64,000 nt of DNA from Welwitschia mirabilis (Eukaryota; Gnetophyta; Gnetopsida; Welwitschiales): NCBI GenBank assembly GCA_051453625.1, contig JBOZIK010000001.1, positions 245,526,309-245,590,308 of the forward strand, given 5' to 3'. Position numbers and translations under genes: made by a program. The notes beneath the pieces are model-generated. The model was not told the DNA's origin. It made no database searches and worked only from the letters and a program-made list of their open reading frames with translations. Numbering within the stretch: the first letter of the stretch is position 1; the number at the start of each line of letters is the position of its first letter. Of this stretch, positions 1 to 11,334 are shown in pieces.

Positions 1-1900
1 AATATTTACTCTAGTGTACTTGTGGTAGGACATCATGATGATTATATTTTCAAAATATCTTAAATATAAAACATTATGGTTATAAACATCAAAACATTTC
101 ACATGACCAAACACTTCAAAAGACAAAGATAAAGTCATAAGATGAAGATAGAAAAGAACAGCCTTCAACAATCTAAAACCTTTTCATCAGTTAGGAAAAA
201 AGGAAAATATAGCATCTTCCTTCAAACTAAAGTTCATAAATATGTGAANNNNNNNNNNNNNNNNNNNNNNNNNNNNNNNNNNNNNNNNNNNNNNNNNNNN
301 NNNNNNNNNNNNNNNNNNNNNNNNNNNNNNNNNNNNNNNNNNNNNNNNTCATCAGTTAGGAAAAAAGGAAAATATAGCATCTTCCTTCAAACTAAAGTTC
401 ATAAATATGTGAATGTCTTAAGATTAGATGAATCTAATCTTACCACTATAAAATGCCTAAGTCAAAGACTAGTCATGGAAAGAAATACATAAATCATGTT
501 TGAAAGATGATTAAGTAATATCATAATAACCTCTAAAGTAAAAAACTAATAGAAAATTCAGATAGTTACTCATATATTTTTAGTATTTCTCCATTAACTT
601 TTTGAAATTATCAAGTGATTAAGTCAGAAATCTCAATAAATCCATTAGATTGTATTTTCTTAAAATAACAGAAAACCACAATTAAAAACTATTGACAATC
701 ATCGTCCCCATCATCTAGACGACAAAGAGGATGACAAGGATAGAAAGCAAAAAACCAAAATCAAAAATTTAATATAAAACTAAAGATACAAACTAAAATT
801 AGAGATTATCATCTTGACTGTCATGGAGATGACAGAAGGGATGACATACACACAAAATTAAAATAGAAAGAGAAAAATAAAATCAAATCAAAATCATAAG
901 AAGTAAAGATAAATCATTAAAATCATCAAATTTTATTTAAATCATAAAAATATAATCTACACTTTCTTGAAAAGAAAGAATAATAGTCTCAAGATTTTGC
1001 ATTCTTTCAGAGAAACAAGGTTCAAACCAAATGTTTACTAATTGATAAAACATGAAAGGTATGCAATCATTTTTAAGTAGAATCAATTGAAAGAAGAGAC
1101 AATAAAAAGATAATACTTTAATAGTGCAAACTTTATAATTCAAATAAGAGATAAAGGAGTGATAAGTATCAAATGATCTCTTATGAAAACTTTGTGAATT
1201 CTAAGTATCATTAGAAAAATCATATAAGAAAGGTCCTAAAAAAAGTATTCAAGATAATTTTCAAGGTTCTTTAAAATGGTTTCTATCATTTAATTCAAGA
1301 CATGAATTTTTAGTAAGAAACCAAGTATTCCTTTGATTTGCATGACACATGAAATTTTGTTTTCATAAGAATTAAGAGAAATATAAAAGATAAATAATTT
1401 ATACAACTCATGAAAAAATAATCTCTTATCAAACTAATGATATAAAGGATTTAAAACATAAATTACATTTAGAGCTTGATATTGAATATGGAAGGTATTA
1501 TTTGAGACCCAAGGATTTGTGAGAAAATTCTTAAGGTGAGTGATTAAGATAGGTTTTATATACCTAAAAATATTTTTAACATTGAAAGTATGGCTTAATC
1601 CATTTAATAGTTCCAAAATATCCCAATTTTTATTTTTGAAAATAACAATTAGTTAATCACAAGGTATAGTTTAGTTTGTAAAAGAGTAAAAGATGATAAT
1701 TTTTGTATCACNNNNNNNNNNNNNNNNNNNNNNNNNNNNNNNNNNNNNNNNNNNNNNNNNNNNNNNNNNNNNNNNNNNNNNNNNNNNNNNNNNNAATTTT
1801 ATGTGGAGAGTTATTTGATTGAATTCTTTCTTCATTGATCATATCCCCCTCTTCTTTATTTTTGATTATATCTTATTCTTCTTTTTCATTTTTTTGAGGA
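1..1900. other. AT-rich intergenic sequence, no gene seen
   Basis: No reading frame here shows a recognisable domain. The open stretches are short and have the composition of random AT-rich DNA. Two N gaps (249-348 and 1712-1794) interrupt it. Around 700-860 there are loosely repeated GATGACA-type words in A-rich sequence, too degenerate to define a unit. Confidence 0.6.
184..413. repeat. Identical 65-bp sequence on both sides of a 100-N gap
   Basis: Bases 184-248, which end exactly at the gap, are identical to 349-413, which begin exactly after it. An exact match flush with both gap edges is what two overlapping contig ends look like when they were scaffolded instead of merged. The 100 N are then probably not real sequence. 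A true 65-bp direct repeat cannot be excluded. Confidence 0.8.
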
Positions 1901-1913
1901 TTATTTTTCTTTT

Positions 1914-2589
1914 CTAAGTTGGTGGATTCTCAAAAAGATCATTAGAAAGATTATAAAAAATAAAGTTATCATTGTCTTCATTATGTGATGAAATATTTTC
2001 TGATGTTTCTCCATTTGACTCCTCTTCCTCTTTANNNNNNNNNNNNNNNNNNNNNNNNNNNNNNNNNNNNNNNNNNNNNNNNNNNNNNNNNNNNNNNNNN
2101 NNNNNNNNNNNNNNNNNNNNNNNNNNNNNNNNNNNNNNNNNNNNNNNNNNNNNNNNNNNNNNNNNNNNNNNNNNNNNNNNNNNNNNNNNNNNNNNNNNNN
2201 NNNNNNNNNNNNNNNNATCCTCTTCTTCTTCACTATTCTCATCATCTTGTTGTATGTTATTGTTTTCATGAGAAGGAGACATGCAATCATTATGTCTATT
2301 ATAGATTAAGAAATTTTCAGATTTTTTTATGAATTTATTATTCATCTAATAAATGGGTTTCAGGGATATAATGTAATACCCCAATATCATTATCTAATGA
2401 ATGTTCATCCTCATCTTCATTATTGAAAGGAGGAGTTAAATTGTTGTTGTCTCCTTTTTGCTCATCTTCTAATCGATAAAATGTTGAACTTATATCTACA
2501 ATTTCATTTTTAATTTGAAAGCAAGAATCATTATCATTCATTCCTAAGTCATCCTCATTTTTCTCAAGGTAAGAAAAAGCAAGATACAT
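1914..2589 (-). pseudogene. Relic of an acidic, low-complexity coding sequence, function unknown
   Basis: Two minus-strand open stretches lie end to end in different frames: 2589-2338 (83 codons) and 2345-1914 (143 codons, with a 182-N gap inside). Both are rich in Asp, Glu, Asn and Ser, with runs such as EEEED and NNEDEDEH. The shared composition and abutting ends suggest one former reading frame broken by a frameshift near 2340. No domain is recognised. An acidic linker from a retroelement ORF is one possibility, but simple-sequence DNA (GAA/GAT repeats) could give the same appearance. I do not regard it as a functional gene. Confidence 0.3.
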
Positions 2590-3589
2590 TTGATATTATT
2601 GTATTATAAGAAATTCTTGATTTTGTAATAGATTTTGTCAAAGAATCATAAAAAAATTTTCTAATTTTCTGTTGGTGTTTTCTATGCTTTTGNNNNNNNN
2701 NNNNNNNNNNNNNNNNNNNNNNNNNNNNNNNNNNNNNNNNNNNNNNNNNNNNNNNNNNNNNNNNNNNNNNNNNNNNNNNNNNNNNNNNNNNNTCTGTTGG
2801 TGTTTTCTATGCTTTTGTACATTTCACTCATCATTATTTTCTTAAATCATTTTCTTCTTTATAGTAGTTCATGGGAGATGGATGGGATCAATAAAAGTAA
2901 TTGTATGATATTAAATCTCTAATATTTTCATTATTATTCTTATATGATGTTTTAAAAGAAAAGGGGGAATAATAAGATGGTTAAAAAGATGAATGTCCCA
3001 ATCCCTACTCTCAACATCATTTTGTATTATTATACCTCTTCTGTAAAAAGTTCTTGAAGTGTTTCTTACTATTATCCTTAGAGTTTTTCAATTTTCTCCT
3101 TCTTTCAATAAAAATTTGCCTAAGGTTTCTTGTGTCATTATTCATTTTTAAGAAGAATTGGAAAAAGCAAATCTAATTCAAGATGAATATAGGTACACAG
3201 TGATGGTGAAGTTTTAGTTTGTTTAATGCTTTTAAAAAATATGAACACAGAAGCTATATTGTATGCACCTAGAGGTTGTGTTCCTAATTCTATTTTAATC
3301 ACAACAGTCATTCTTTAATACTACCTTCTATTAGTAGCCCTTTTTCTTTGATATTTCTTTTCCTGGAACGACCATATCATAGTATCTTATAAATAGAAAA
3401 TAACATAAAAATGAATAAAAAAATAGACTATCATCCTATTTAATCATTTAAAAAACACAAGAGATGACAGAATTTTTATGATGCTCACAAGAAACTACAA
3501 TCCGAAATTCAAAAAATAGAAGACAAAAGAACAAAAAAATAAGTAGTCATTCACATGGTTATAAGAACCACAGAAGAGACGAAAACTAT
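2590..3589. other. AT-rich sequence, no gene seen
   Basis: No recognisable coding content. A 100-N gap at 2693-2792 is flanked by an identical 25-bp sequence (2668-2692 and 2793-2817), flush with the gap on both sides. A minus-strand stretch around 2950-3130 is Lys/Arg/Asn-rich and could continue the decayed acidic coding relic to its left, but stops interrupt it. Confidence 0.5.
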
Positions 3590-3827
3590 TATTACAAATT
3601 ACAAATAATCAAGAACTAAAAAGCTAAGAAAATAAAAAATGAGAACTACAGAACCAAAAAACTAACAAAATGAAAACCAAGAACTTAAAATTCTAAAACC
3701 TAAAAAAAATGGAAACTAAAAATTAAAAAACTAAAAAAATAAAAATTAAGAATCAAAGAATTGAAAAACTAAAAAAATGAAAATGGAGAACTACAAAAAT
3801 GAAAATGCAAACAAAAAATAAAAGCCT
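3590..3827. repeat. A-rich degenerate tandem repeat
   Basis: The sequence is built from recurring words of about 20-25 bases of the type AAAAACTAAAAAAATGAAAA and GAACTACAAAAATGAAAA, with frequent substitutions. It runs into a 751-base N gap (3828-4578), so the array may be longer. It looks like a decayed minisatellite or low-complexity tract. Confidence 0.6.
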
Positions 3828-4578
3828 NNNNNNNNNNNNNNNNNNNNNNNNNNNNNNNNNNNNNNNNNNNNNNNNNNNNNNNNNNNNNNNNNNNNNNNNN
3901 NNNNNNNNNNNNNNNNNNNNNNNNNNNNNNNNNNNNNNNNNNNNNNNNNNNNNNNNNNNNNNNNNNNNNNNNNNNNNNNNNNNNNNNNNNNNNNNNNNNN
4001 NNNNNNNNNNNNNNNNNNNNNNNNNNNNNNNNNNNNNNNNNNNNNNNNNNNNNNNNNNNNNNNNNNNNNNNNNNNNNNNNNNNNNNNNNNNNNNNNNNNN
4101 NNNNNNNNNNNNNNNNNNNNNNNNNNNNNNNNNNNNNNNNNNNNNNNNNNNNNNNNNNNNNNNNNNNNNNNNNNNNNNNNNNNNNNNNNNNNNNNNNNNN
4201 NNNNNNNNNNNNNNNNNNNNNNNNNNNNNNNNNNNNNNNNNNNNNNNNNNNNNNNNNNNNNNNNNNNNNNNNNNNNNNNNNNNNNNNNNNNNNNNNNNNN
4301 NNNNNNNNNNNNNNNNNNNNNNNNNNNNNNNNNNNNNNNNNNNNNNNNNNNNNNNNNNNNNNNNNNNNNNNNNNNNNNNNNNNNNNNNNNNNNNNNNNNN
4401 NNNNNNNNNNNNNNNNNNNNNNNNNNNNNNNNNNNNNNNNNNNNNNNNNNNNNNNNNNNNNNNNNNNNNNNNNNNNNNNNNNNNNNNNNNNNNNNNNNNN
4501 NNNNNNNNNNNNNNNNNNNNNNNNNNNNNNNNNNNNNNNNNNNNNNNNNNNNNNNNNNNNNNNNNNNNNNNNNNNNNN

Positions 4579-7030
4579 TAACTACTCTATATGCAATGCA
4601 AAATGAAACTAAACTACTTTCCTTTAGTTTTAATAAAGCTTTCCCTTAAGGATTTATATCACCCAAGAAATTGTCATCAAATTAAGAATAACATAAACCA
4701 TAAGGGATATCTAACAAACTAATATGTAATTATAACAATAGAGTTTATATTAAAGAGGAACTAAATATCTAGGTTAAAAAATAATTGATCTTCAATGGAT
4801 GATACACAACCCTCCACTAAGGAAATGTCTTTCTACAACACTCAAGATGGATCTTCCAGCCTTCGATCTCCTATAACAAGAATTTCTAGTGCAATGAAGA
4901 TTGGTATAAGAATCGAAGAGGGACTTATGTATAAGAAGATAGAATAGAAAACAACAACTAGAAGGAACTCCAAAAATGCACTCTTTTACATTAAAAAAGG
5001 GATAAAATNNNNNNNNNNNNNNNNNNNNNNNNNNNNNNNNNNNNNNNNNNNNNNNNNNNNNNNNNNNNNNNNNNNNNNNNNNNNNTAACTCAATAGATGA
5101 CTCAACAGATGATTTAGTAATCCACATCAGTAGCAAAGGTTTTCATCGTCCTACCTATCATAGGAACAACATCGGGAGCAATAGTATTCTTTAATCATTT
5201 TGATGAGGAGAAGGTAGTATTTCTATCAGTAATCTTCCTTCAAAGATTTGTGCATCAGAACATGCTGTCATCAAATCTAGGTAATAATTATGCATTTCTA
5301 AGATCTTCTATTGATTCTCCAAATTCCTTAGAATTGCACCTAAACCTGTGCAAATGTCCTGCAAAATAGCTCATAAAACCCCANNNNNNNNNNNNNNNNN
5401 NNNNNNNNNNNNNNNNNNNNNNNNNNNNNNNNNNNNNNNNNNNNNNNNNNNNNNNNNNNNNNNNNNNNNNNNNNNNNNNNNNNTACTACGAAATAGGACT
5501 TGAATTGCTTTTAACAAAGAAATAAACTAGACAAAAATAAAGAATAATGTAAAATATAAAGGATGTAATGAAAATGTAAAATGCAACTACTCTACATGAA
5601 ATGAAAAATGAAACTAAACTACTTTCCTTTAGGCTTAACAAAGGTTGTCCTTCATGATCTATATCACCCAAGAAATTGTCACCAAAGCAAGGGTAACATA
5701 AACCATAAGGGACATTTGACAAACTAATATGCAATCATAAAGACATATTTTATATTAAAGAGGAACTAAAAATCTATGTTACAAAATAGCCAAGACTCAA
5801 TGTAGGATACACAACCCTCCACTAAAGGAACATCTTTCTGTACCACTCGAGAAGGATCTCCCAGCCTTTGATACCTTATCACAAGAATTTTCAATGTAAT
5901 GAAGAGATCTAGAAGAATTTAATAGGGACTTATTTATAATAAAACACAACAAAAACTAACAAATAGAAGGCAATCTAAAAATTCACTATTTGTCATACAA
6001 GAAATGGATGAAATGGTTAAGGGTCAAATATCAAAGTATGTTATAATGTTAGTGTCATCCTGACTATTGTTTGAATAAAATGGGAATCAATAGCTCATTA
6101 CAAAAGATAACTCAATAGATGACTCAACACATGATTCAGCATCCACATCAGCAGCAAAGATTGTCATCCTTCTACTTGTCATAGGGAAGATAGAGGGGAC
6201 AAAAATCTTCTTTAATCATTTTAATGAGGAAAATATACTATTTCTATCATTAATCTTCCTCCAAAGTTCTATGCATCAAAATATGTCTTAAATGCATTAA
6301 ATCAAGGTAATAATTACACATTTCTGATATCTTCTATTGATTTTTCAAAATCCTCAGAATTGCACCTAAACCTATGTAAATGTCCTATAAAATAGCTTAT
6401 AAAACCCCATTAAATAATCACAAATTGGCAACACAATAGCACTCAAGGCCCTTTTATAGATGAGGAAATGCTTAAAAGANNNNNNNNNNACAAGTATTGA
6501 CATGTATCCACAAGAAAATATTCTTTATCTTCTTATGTAATCATGATAATGATATATCCTTTAACTACTAATGATGTTGTTAATGAATTCTAAGCCATGC
6601 ATCTTCTACATGATCATCCTTCTTACATGACCTGTCACTATGATGTATCAATTTGTACCTCCATCATGTATCATCAGGTTTGAAGATTTATCCTAGATTA
6701 TTTTTGACTTATTACATAAATGAAATGTGATTAATTCCCTATGATGATATAGGAAGATGAATTTTATCTTGTTTTCCTTACAATGTTAATGATTTTATTA
6801 GTCCTAGCCAATAACACTACCATTTGGTGCTAGAAACCTTTAAGGTTTTGAAATGATATTAAAAATTCATTAATACAGTTGCTTATGTTAGAGAAAGGTC
6901 CATAATCTCACAAAAAGTAATAAAAATATCAAAATACATTAATATGTAATAAAACAATGCACTTTAATGTTTCTCTCTATGTTAAATTAATTAATTATAC
7001 TTGATTATAATGTCATTTTTGTATATAAAC
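4579..7030 (+). repeat. Dispersed repeat family R, copy 1 (internally duplicated)
   Basis: The 3' part (about 6380-7030) aligns with 29000-30475 and 38030-39010. It shares the CCCTTTTATAG...GAGGAAA stretch, the ATCCACAAG...ATTCTT stretch and a terminal segment ending in TTATAATGTCA. Inside this copy, 4579-5383 is repeated as 5584-6409, with a 100-N gap (5384-5483) between them. No reading frame survives. All three copies are in the same orientation. The family may be a non-autonomous LTR element, but no terminal repeats could be confirmed. Confidence 0.6.
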
Positions 7031-7191
7031 ATGATCCATGTAATCAACATCAAGAGAATTTATAAAAGAATCAGAAATCTAATAATAAAAATTAAACCTT
7101 CATTCGAAAGCATTACTAAATACATTTACATAGTTCTATCACAAATAGTAAATTAAGGCTAAAACACACAAGTAAACAATAATATCAATTA

Positions 7192-9460
7192 ACCTAAGGA
7201 AGTGGGTATGAGAAAATTAATTCAAACTTTTATTAAGATAAATCCATTAAAGTTTGAAGGAGGTTTATATCCATCCAAAACATAATCATAAATAAGTTAT
7301 ATTAAAAAATACCTTAGAATGTGATGACTAAGACAAGGCTTCTTTAGCTATTTATATGTTATAAGGAGAAGCTAACCTATGGTGGAAAATGAAAATAACC
7401 AAGTTGATAGATCTAGAACTTTCATGGAGGTAATTTAAGCAAATCATTAAGAAGAGGTACATCATTAAGTTATATATTCACTAGAAAGTTATAAAATTCT
7501 ACAATCTAAGACAAGTATATAATGTAACCATAGCATTTCATGAATGAAAATTTGTAGAATTATTAAGATATGTATTACATTTGCATCTGGACTAACAAGG
7601 TAAAACAAANNNNNNNNNNNNNNNNNNNNNNNNNNNNNNNNNNNNNNNNNNNNNNNNNNNNNNNNNNNNNNNNNNNNNNNNNNNNNNNNNNNNNNNNNNN
7701 NNNNNNNNNTAAAATCCATAATTAAATAATGGTATCAATCAACCTAAGGAAGTGGGTATGAGGAAATTAACTCAAACTTTTATTAAGATTAATTCATTAA
7801 ATTTTATTAAAGGTTCAGATCCATCTAAAATAGAATCATGGATAAGTAACATTAAAATGTTTATAAGTACCTTAAAATGTGATGACTATTACAAGGCTTT
7901 TTTAGCTATTTATATGTTATAAGGAGAATCTAACCTATGGTGGAAAATGAAAATAACTAACTTAGGAAATCTAAAAATTTCATGGAGGTAATTTGAAAAA
8001 ATTATTAAAAAGAGGTACATTATCAAGTTCTATATTCACTAGAAGGTTATAAAATTCTACAATCTAAGACAAGTCTATAATGTGGTTATAGCATATCATG
8101 AGTGAAAATTTGTAGAATTATTAAGATATGTATCACATATGCATGTGGACTAAAAACTTAGAAAAATATATTTATTAATNNNNNNNNNNNNNNNNNNNNN
8201 NNNNNNNNNNNNNNNNNNNNNNNNNNNNNNNNNNNNNNNNNNNNNNNNNNNNNNNNNNNNNNNNNNNNNNNNNNNNNNNNNNNNNNNNNNNNNNNNNNNN
8301 NNNNNNNNNNNNNNNNNNNNNNNNNNNNNNNNNNNNNNNNNNNNNNNNNNNNNNNNNNNNNNNNNNNNNNNNNNNNNNNNNNNNNNNNNNNNNNNNNNNN
8401 NNNNNNNNNNNNNNNNNNNNNNNNNNNNNNNNNNNNNNNNNNNNNNNNNNNNNNNNNNNNNNNNNNNNNNNNNNNNNNNNNNNNNNNNNNNNNNNNNNNN
8501 NNNNNNNNNNNNNNNNNNNNNNNNNNNNNNNNNNNNNNNNNNNNNNNNNNNNNNNNNNNNNNNNNNNNNNNNNNNNNNNNNNNNNNNNNNNNNNNNNNNN
8601 NNNNNNNNNNNNNNNNNNNNNNNNNNNNNNNNNNNNNNNNNNNNNNNNNNNNNNNNNNNNNNNNNNNNNNNNNNNNNNNNNNNNNNNNNNNNNNNNNNNN
8701 NNNNNNNNNNNNNNNNNNNNNNNNNNNNNNNNNNNNNNNNNNNNNNNNNNNNNNNNNNNNNNNNNNNNNNNNNNTAAGAATTAGTGCTTTAATAAAAATA
8801 ATATTAGTAGCAATAATAGTAGAAATATAAATTTTAATCAACCTAAGCAGGCTTTTTTAAAAGAAATTAGAATATGCCTAGTCAAATCTATGCAAGTAAT
8901 CAACTTTAGAGATCTAACTTACAGCAAATTCCTAGTCAGTAGCAGTACTATAACAAGTATAAAAGATATGAATGATACAACTATAAACAAATTCATAACA
9001 CTAGAGAATGTTCATTACATAATAGAGACCTTTGTTAATAACAACTAGAAAATTCTTAAGAATAAAAAAGTATTCCTCAATTAATAGGATAACCTCCCAN
9101 NNNNNNNNNNNNNNNNNNNNNNNNNNNNNNNNNNNNNNNNNNNNNNNNNNNNNNNNNNNNNNNNNNNNNNNNNNNNNNNNNNNNNNNNNNNNNNNNNNNG
9201 TTTTTCATAAAAAATTATAATGTTCCTAGTTAAATCTACGCAAGTAATCAACTTTAAAGGTCTAACTTACACCAAATTTCTATTCTATATCAGTAGTATA
9301 ACAAGTATAAAATATACCAATGATACAACTATAAATAAAATCATAACACCATAGAATGTTCATTACATATTAGAGAACTTTCTTGATAATAGCTAGAAAA
9401 TTCTTAAGAATCAAAAAGTATTCCTCGATTAATAGGATAACTTCACATAGCGGTAGATAA
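7192..9460 (+). mobile_element. Ty3/gypsy chromovirus relic: gag region, present in duplicate
   Basis: Forward-frame translation of 7192-7609, and again of 7742-8179, gives degenerate matches to plant Ty3 Gag. These include a WW pair in a LQGEA-like context and the C-terminal KFVELLRYVLHLHLD (seen near 7550-7590), the usual end of the chromovirus Gag core. After a 595-N gap, 8850-9099 and 9200-9460 both carry the remains of a CCHC zinc knuckle (near 8976-9018 and 9322-9366). There the pattern reads YNYKQIHNTREC, with both early Cys replaced by Tyr. Stops and frameshifts are common, so this is not functional. It belongs with the pol relic directly downstream. Confidence 0.75.
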
Positions 9461-10050
9461 TTAAGGGGTATGAGTTTAGAGATATATCATAGAATATAAT
9501 TCGTTACTTAATAATAAATAAGTAATTATTTCATTTAATTATAAAATAATACATTTATTTATATCTTCTAAGATTGTTATAAGAAAAAGCTTGTGTTGAT
9601 TGTTGTATGAAAAACATTGTGTGGTGCTTCAATTGAAGGATTCATAGTGCTAGCAAATGGATATATATTCAAAGTTAATTAGTAATTCAAAACTATAATT
9701 TATCCATAAATTGAGGATTTTTTAGATGTAATCAATTATTATTGACTTAGAAGAATAAAATATTGTTTCATGTATGAATTGGTTAATGTAAAACAAAGTA
9801 GTTATAAATTATGAAAAGCATCAAGTAGAAATGATAAATCATTATTAAAAACTAATCTTTTATGGTTTTTACAAATCAGTACTAGAGAATTTAATTAATA
9901 AAAATCATATTAAAAAAGAAATTAATAGAGGATAACGAGTTTATATGCTATAGCTAAAATCAAGTAGATTGAAGGAAGAAGAAACTTTAATGAAGAATAT
10001 ACTAATAGTCTAAGAATATCTTGACGTTTTTACAATAAAATTATTAGGAA
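9461..10050 (+). mobile_element. Decayed gag-pol junction / protease-sized interval
   Basis: This lies between the zinc-knuckle remains and the first reverse-transcriptase match, where an aspartic protease would be expected in a Ty3 element. I could not identify the DSG/DTG active-site motif with confidence. The assignment rests on position only. Confidence 0.4.
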
Positions 10051-10960
10051 TTTGACCACTTCAAAAAGTTAAGTTTTCCATTAAATTCATCTTAAGGACC
10101 CCACTAATTTACAAGGCACCATATAGAATGCCTCTTATAAATATGAAAAAAAGTAAAAATTTAGCTTGAAGAATTCTCATAACAAGGCTTCATTCATCTT
10201 AACATATTATCATAAGGAGCACTTATATGATTGATAAAGATGTAGAATTAAATACTAAGATTATGCATTGATTATAGATAGCTAAATAGGGTTACCATTA
10301 AAATAAAAGTATCCTCTACTAAGAATATAACCTTTTTAATCAACTCAAGGAATTTAAGGTGTCCTTAAACGTTGATCTAAGATCTAGATAGCATCAAGTT
10401 CAAATTTAGGATGAAGATATTTATAAAATAATATTTATAACCTACTACAGTTATTACAAGTTTATTATTATGTCGTTTCATTTAACTGATGCCCCTATAG
10501 TATTTATAAGTCTTGGGAATTACATTTTTTAATAACATCTTGATTTCTTGGTAATAGTACTTATTGATGAAAGACTCATTTATTTCATACTTATGAAGAT
10601 CATGAGAAGAACTTGAGAATAGTATTAGAAACTTTACATAATTACTAATTATATGCTAACATGAAAAAACACTCTTTTTGGAAGAAATCCATTCAATTTC
10701 AAGGCTATGTAATATTCAAGGAAGGTATATCAGCGGATAAAAATAAAGTTAGAGAATCATAAAATGACTAACATGTATAAATATTATTGAGGTTAGAAGC
10801 CTTATTGATCTTTTTTAGTACTATAATTAATTATCTTCAAATTTTTTAAGATAACTTCTTCATTAACAAGCCTTTCGAAAAAATAAAAACATCTAATAAA
10901 TAAAAAAATATCAATAATCATTTAATCATCTTCAAGAATGCTTAACTATTACTTTAATTG
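10051..10960 (+). mobile_element. Ty3/gypsy chromovirus relic: reverse transcriptase
   Basis: Translated fragments in shifting frames follow the order of Ty3 reverse transcriptase. YKAPYRMP near 10110 is the fingers entry. Near 10365-10390 the read is VDLRSR*HQVQI (the DLRSGYHQI box), and near 10480-10540 it is MSFHLTDAPIVF (the MPFGLTNAP box). VLIDERLIYF near 10555-10590 sits at the catalytic YxDD box, where the second Asp has become Glu. Several in-frame stops and the damaged catalytic box make it inactive. Confidence 0.85.
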
Positions 10961-10995
10961 TAGTAATTCTAGATGATTCAAATATTTTTTTAATT

Positions 10996-11334
10996 TATAT
11001 TGATGCATCTAGAGAAGATCTTATAGTAGTACTTAAATGAGATAAAATGATAATAGCTTATGAATCAAGATAAATTAAAACTAATAAGGGAAATTTTCTT
11101 ATTCATGATCTTGAATTAGTTGCAGTAATTTTTGCTTTAAAGTTCTAGAATAATTATCTCTACATTGTAAAGTTTCAACTTTTGATAGATCATAAGAATT
11201 TAAAATATATTTTTACTCAATCAAACTTAAACCTTATGCAAAGAAGATGGACTAAATTTCTATGTGATTTTGATATAGATATTTTATATCATGAAGGTAA
11301 GAGAAATAAGGTTGTAGACGCTTTTAGTAGATAA
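10996..11334 (+). mobile_element. Ty3/gypsy chromovirus relic: RNase H
   Basis: This is the best-preserved retroelement domain in the window. About 112 codons can be read in one frame with three internal stops. Visible blocks are YIDASRED, the HDLELVAVIFALK block, FQLLIDHKNLKYIFTQ, QRRWTKFLCDFDIDILYH and VVDAFSR. The order and wording match the RNase H of Tekay/Del-type plant chromoviruses. At least one internal stop sits where the family has Trp (TGG to TAG), and another (TAA after YESR) fits a lost Gln (CAA), as expected for cytosine deamination. Confidence 0.9.

Noticed and set aside
3799-4581. Long open frames across N gaps (also 8158-8841, 16013-16393, 24185-24535, 35861-36543, 61248-62222)
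   Set aside because: They are open only because N does not make a stop; the real bases in them are a few codons.
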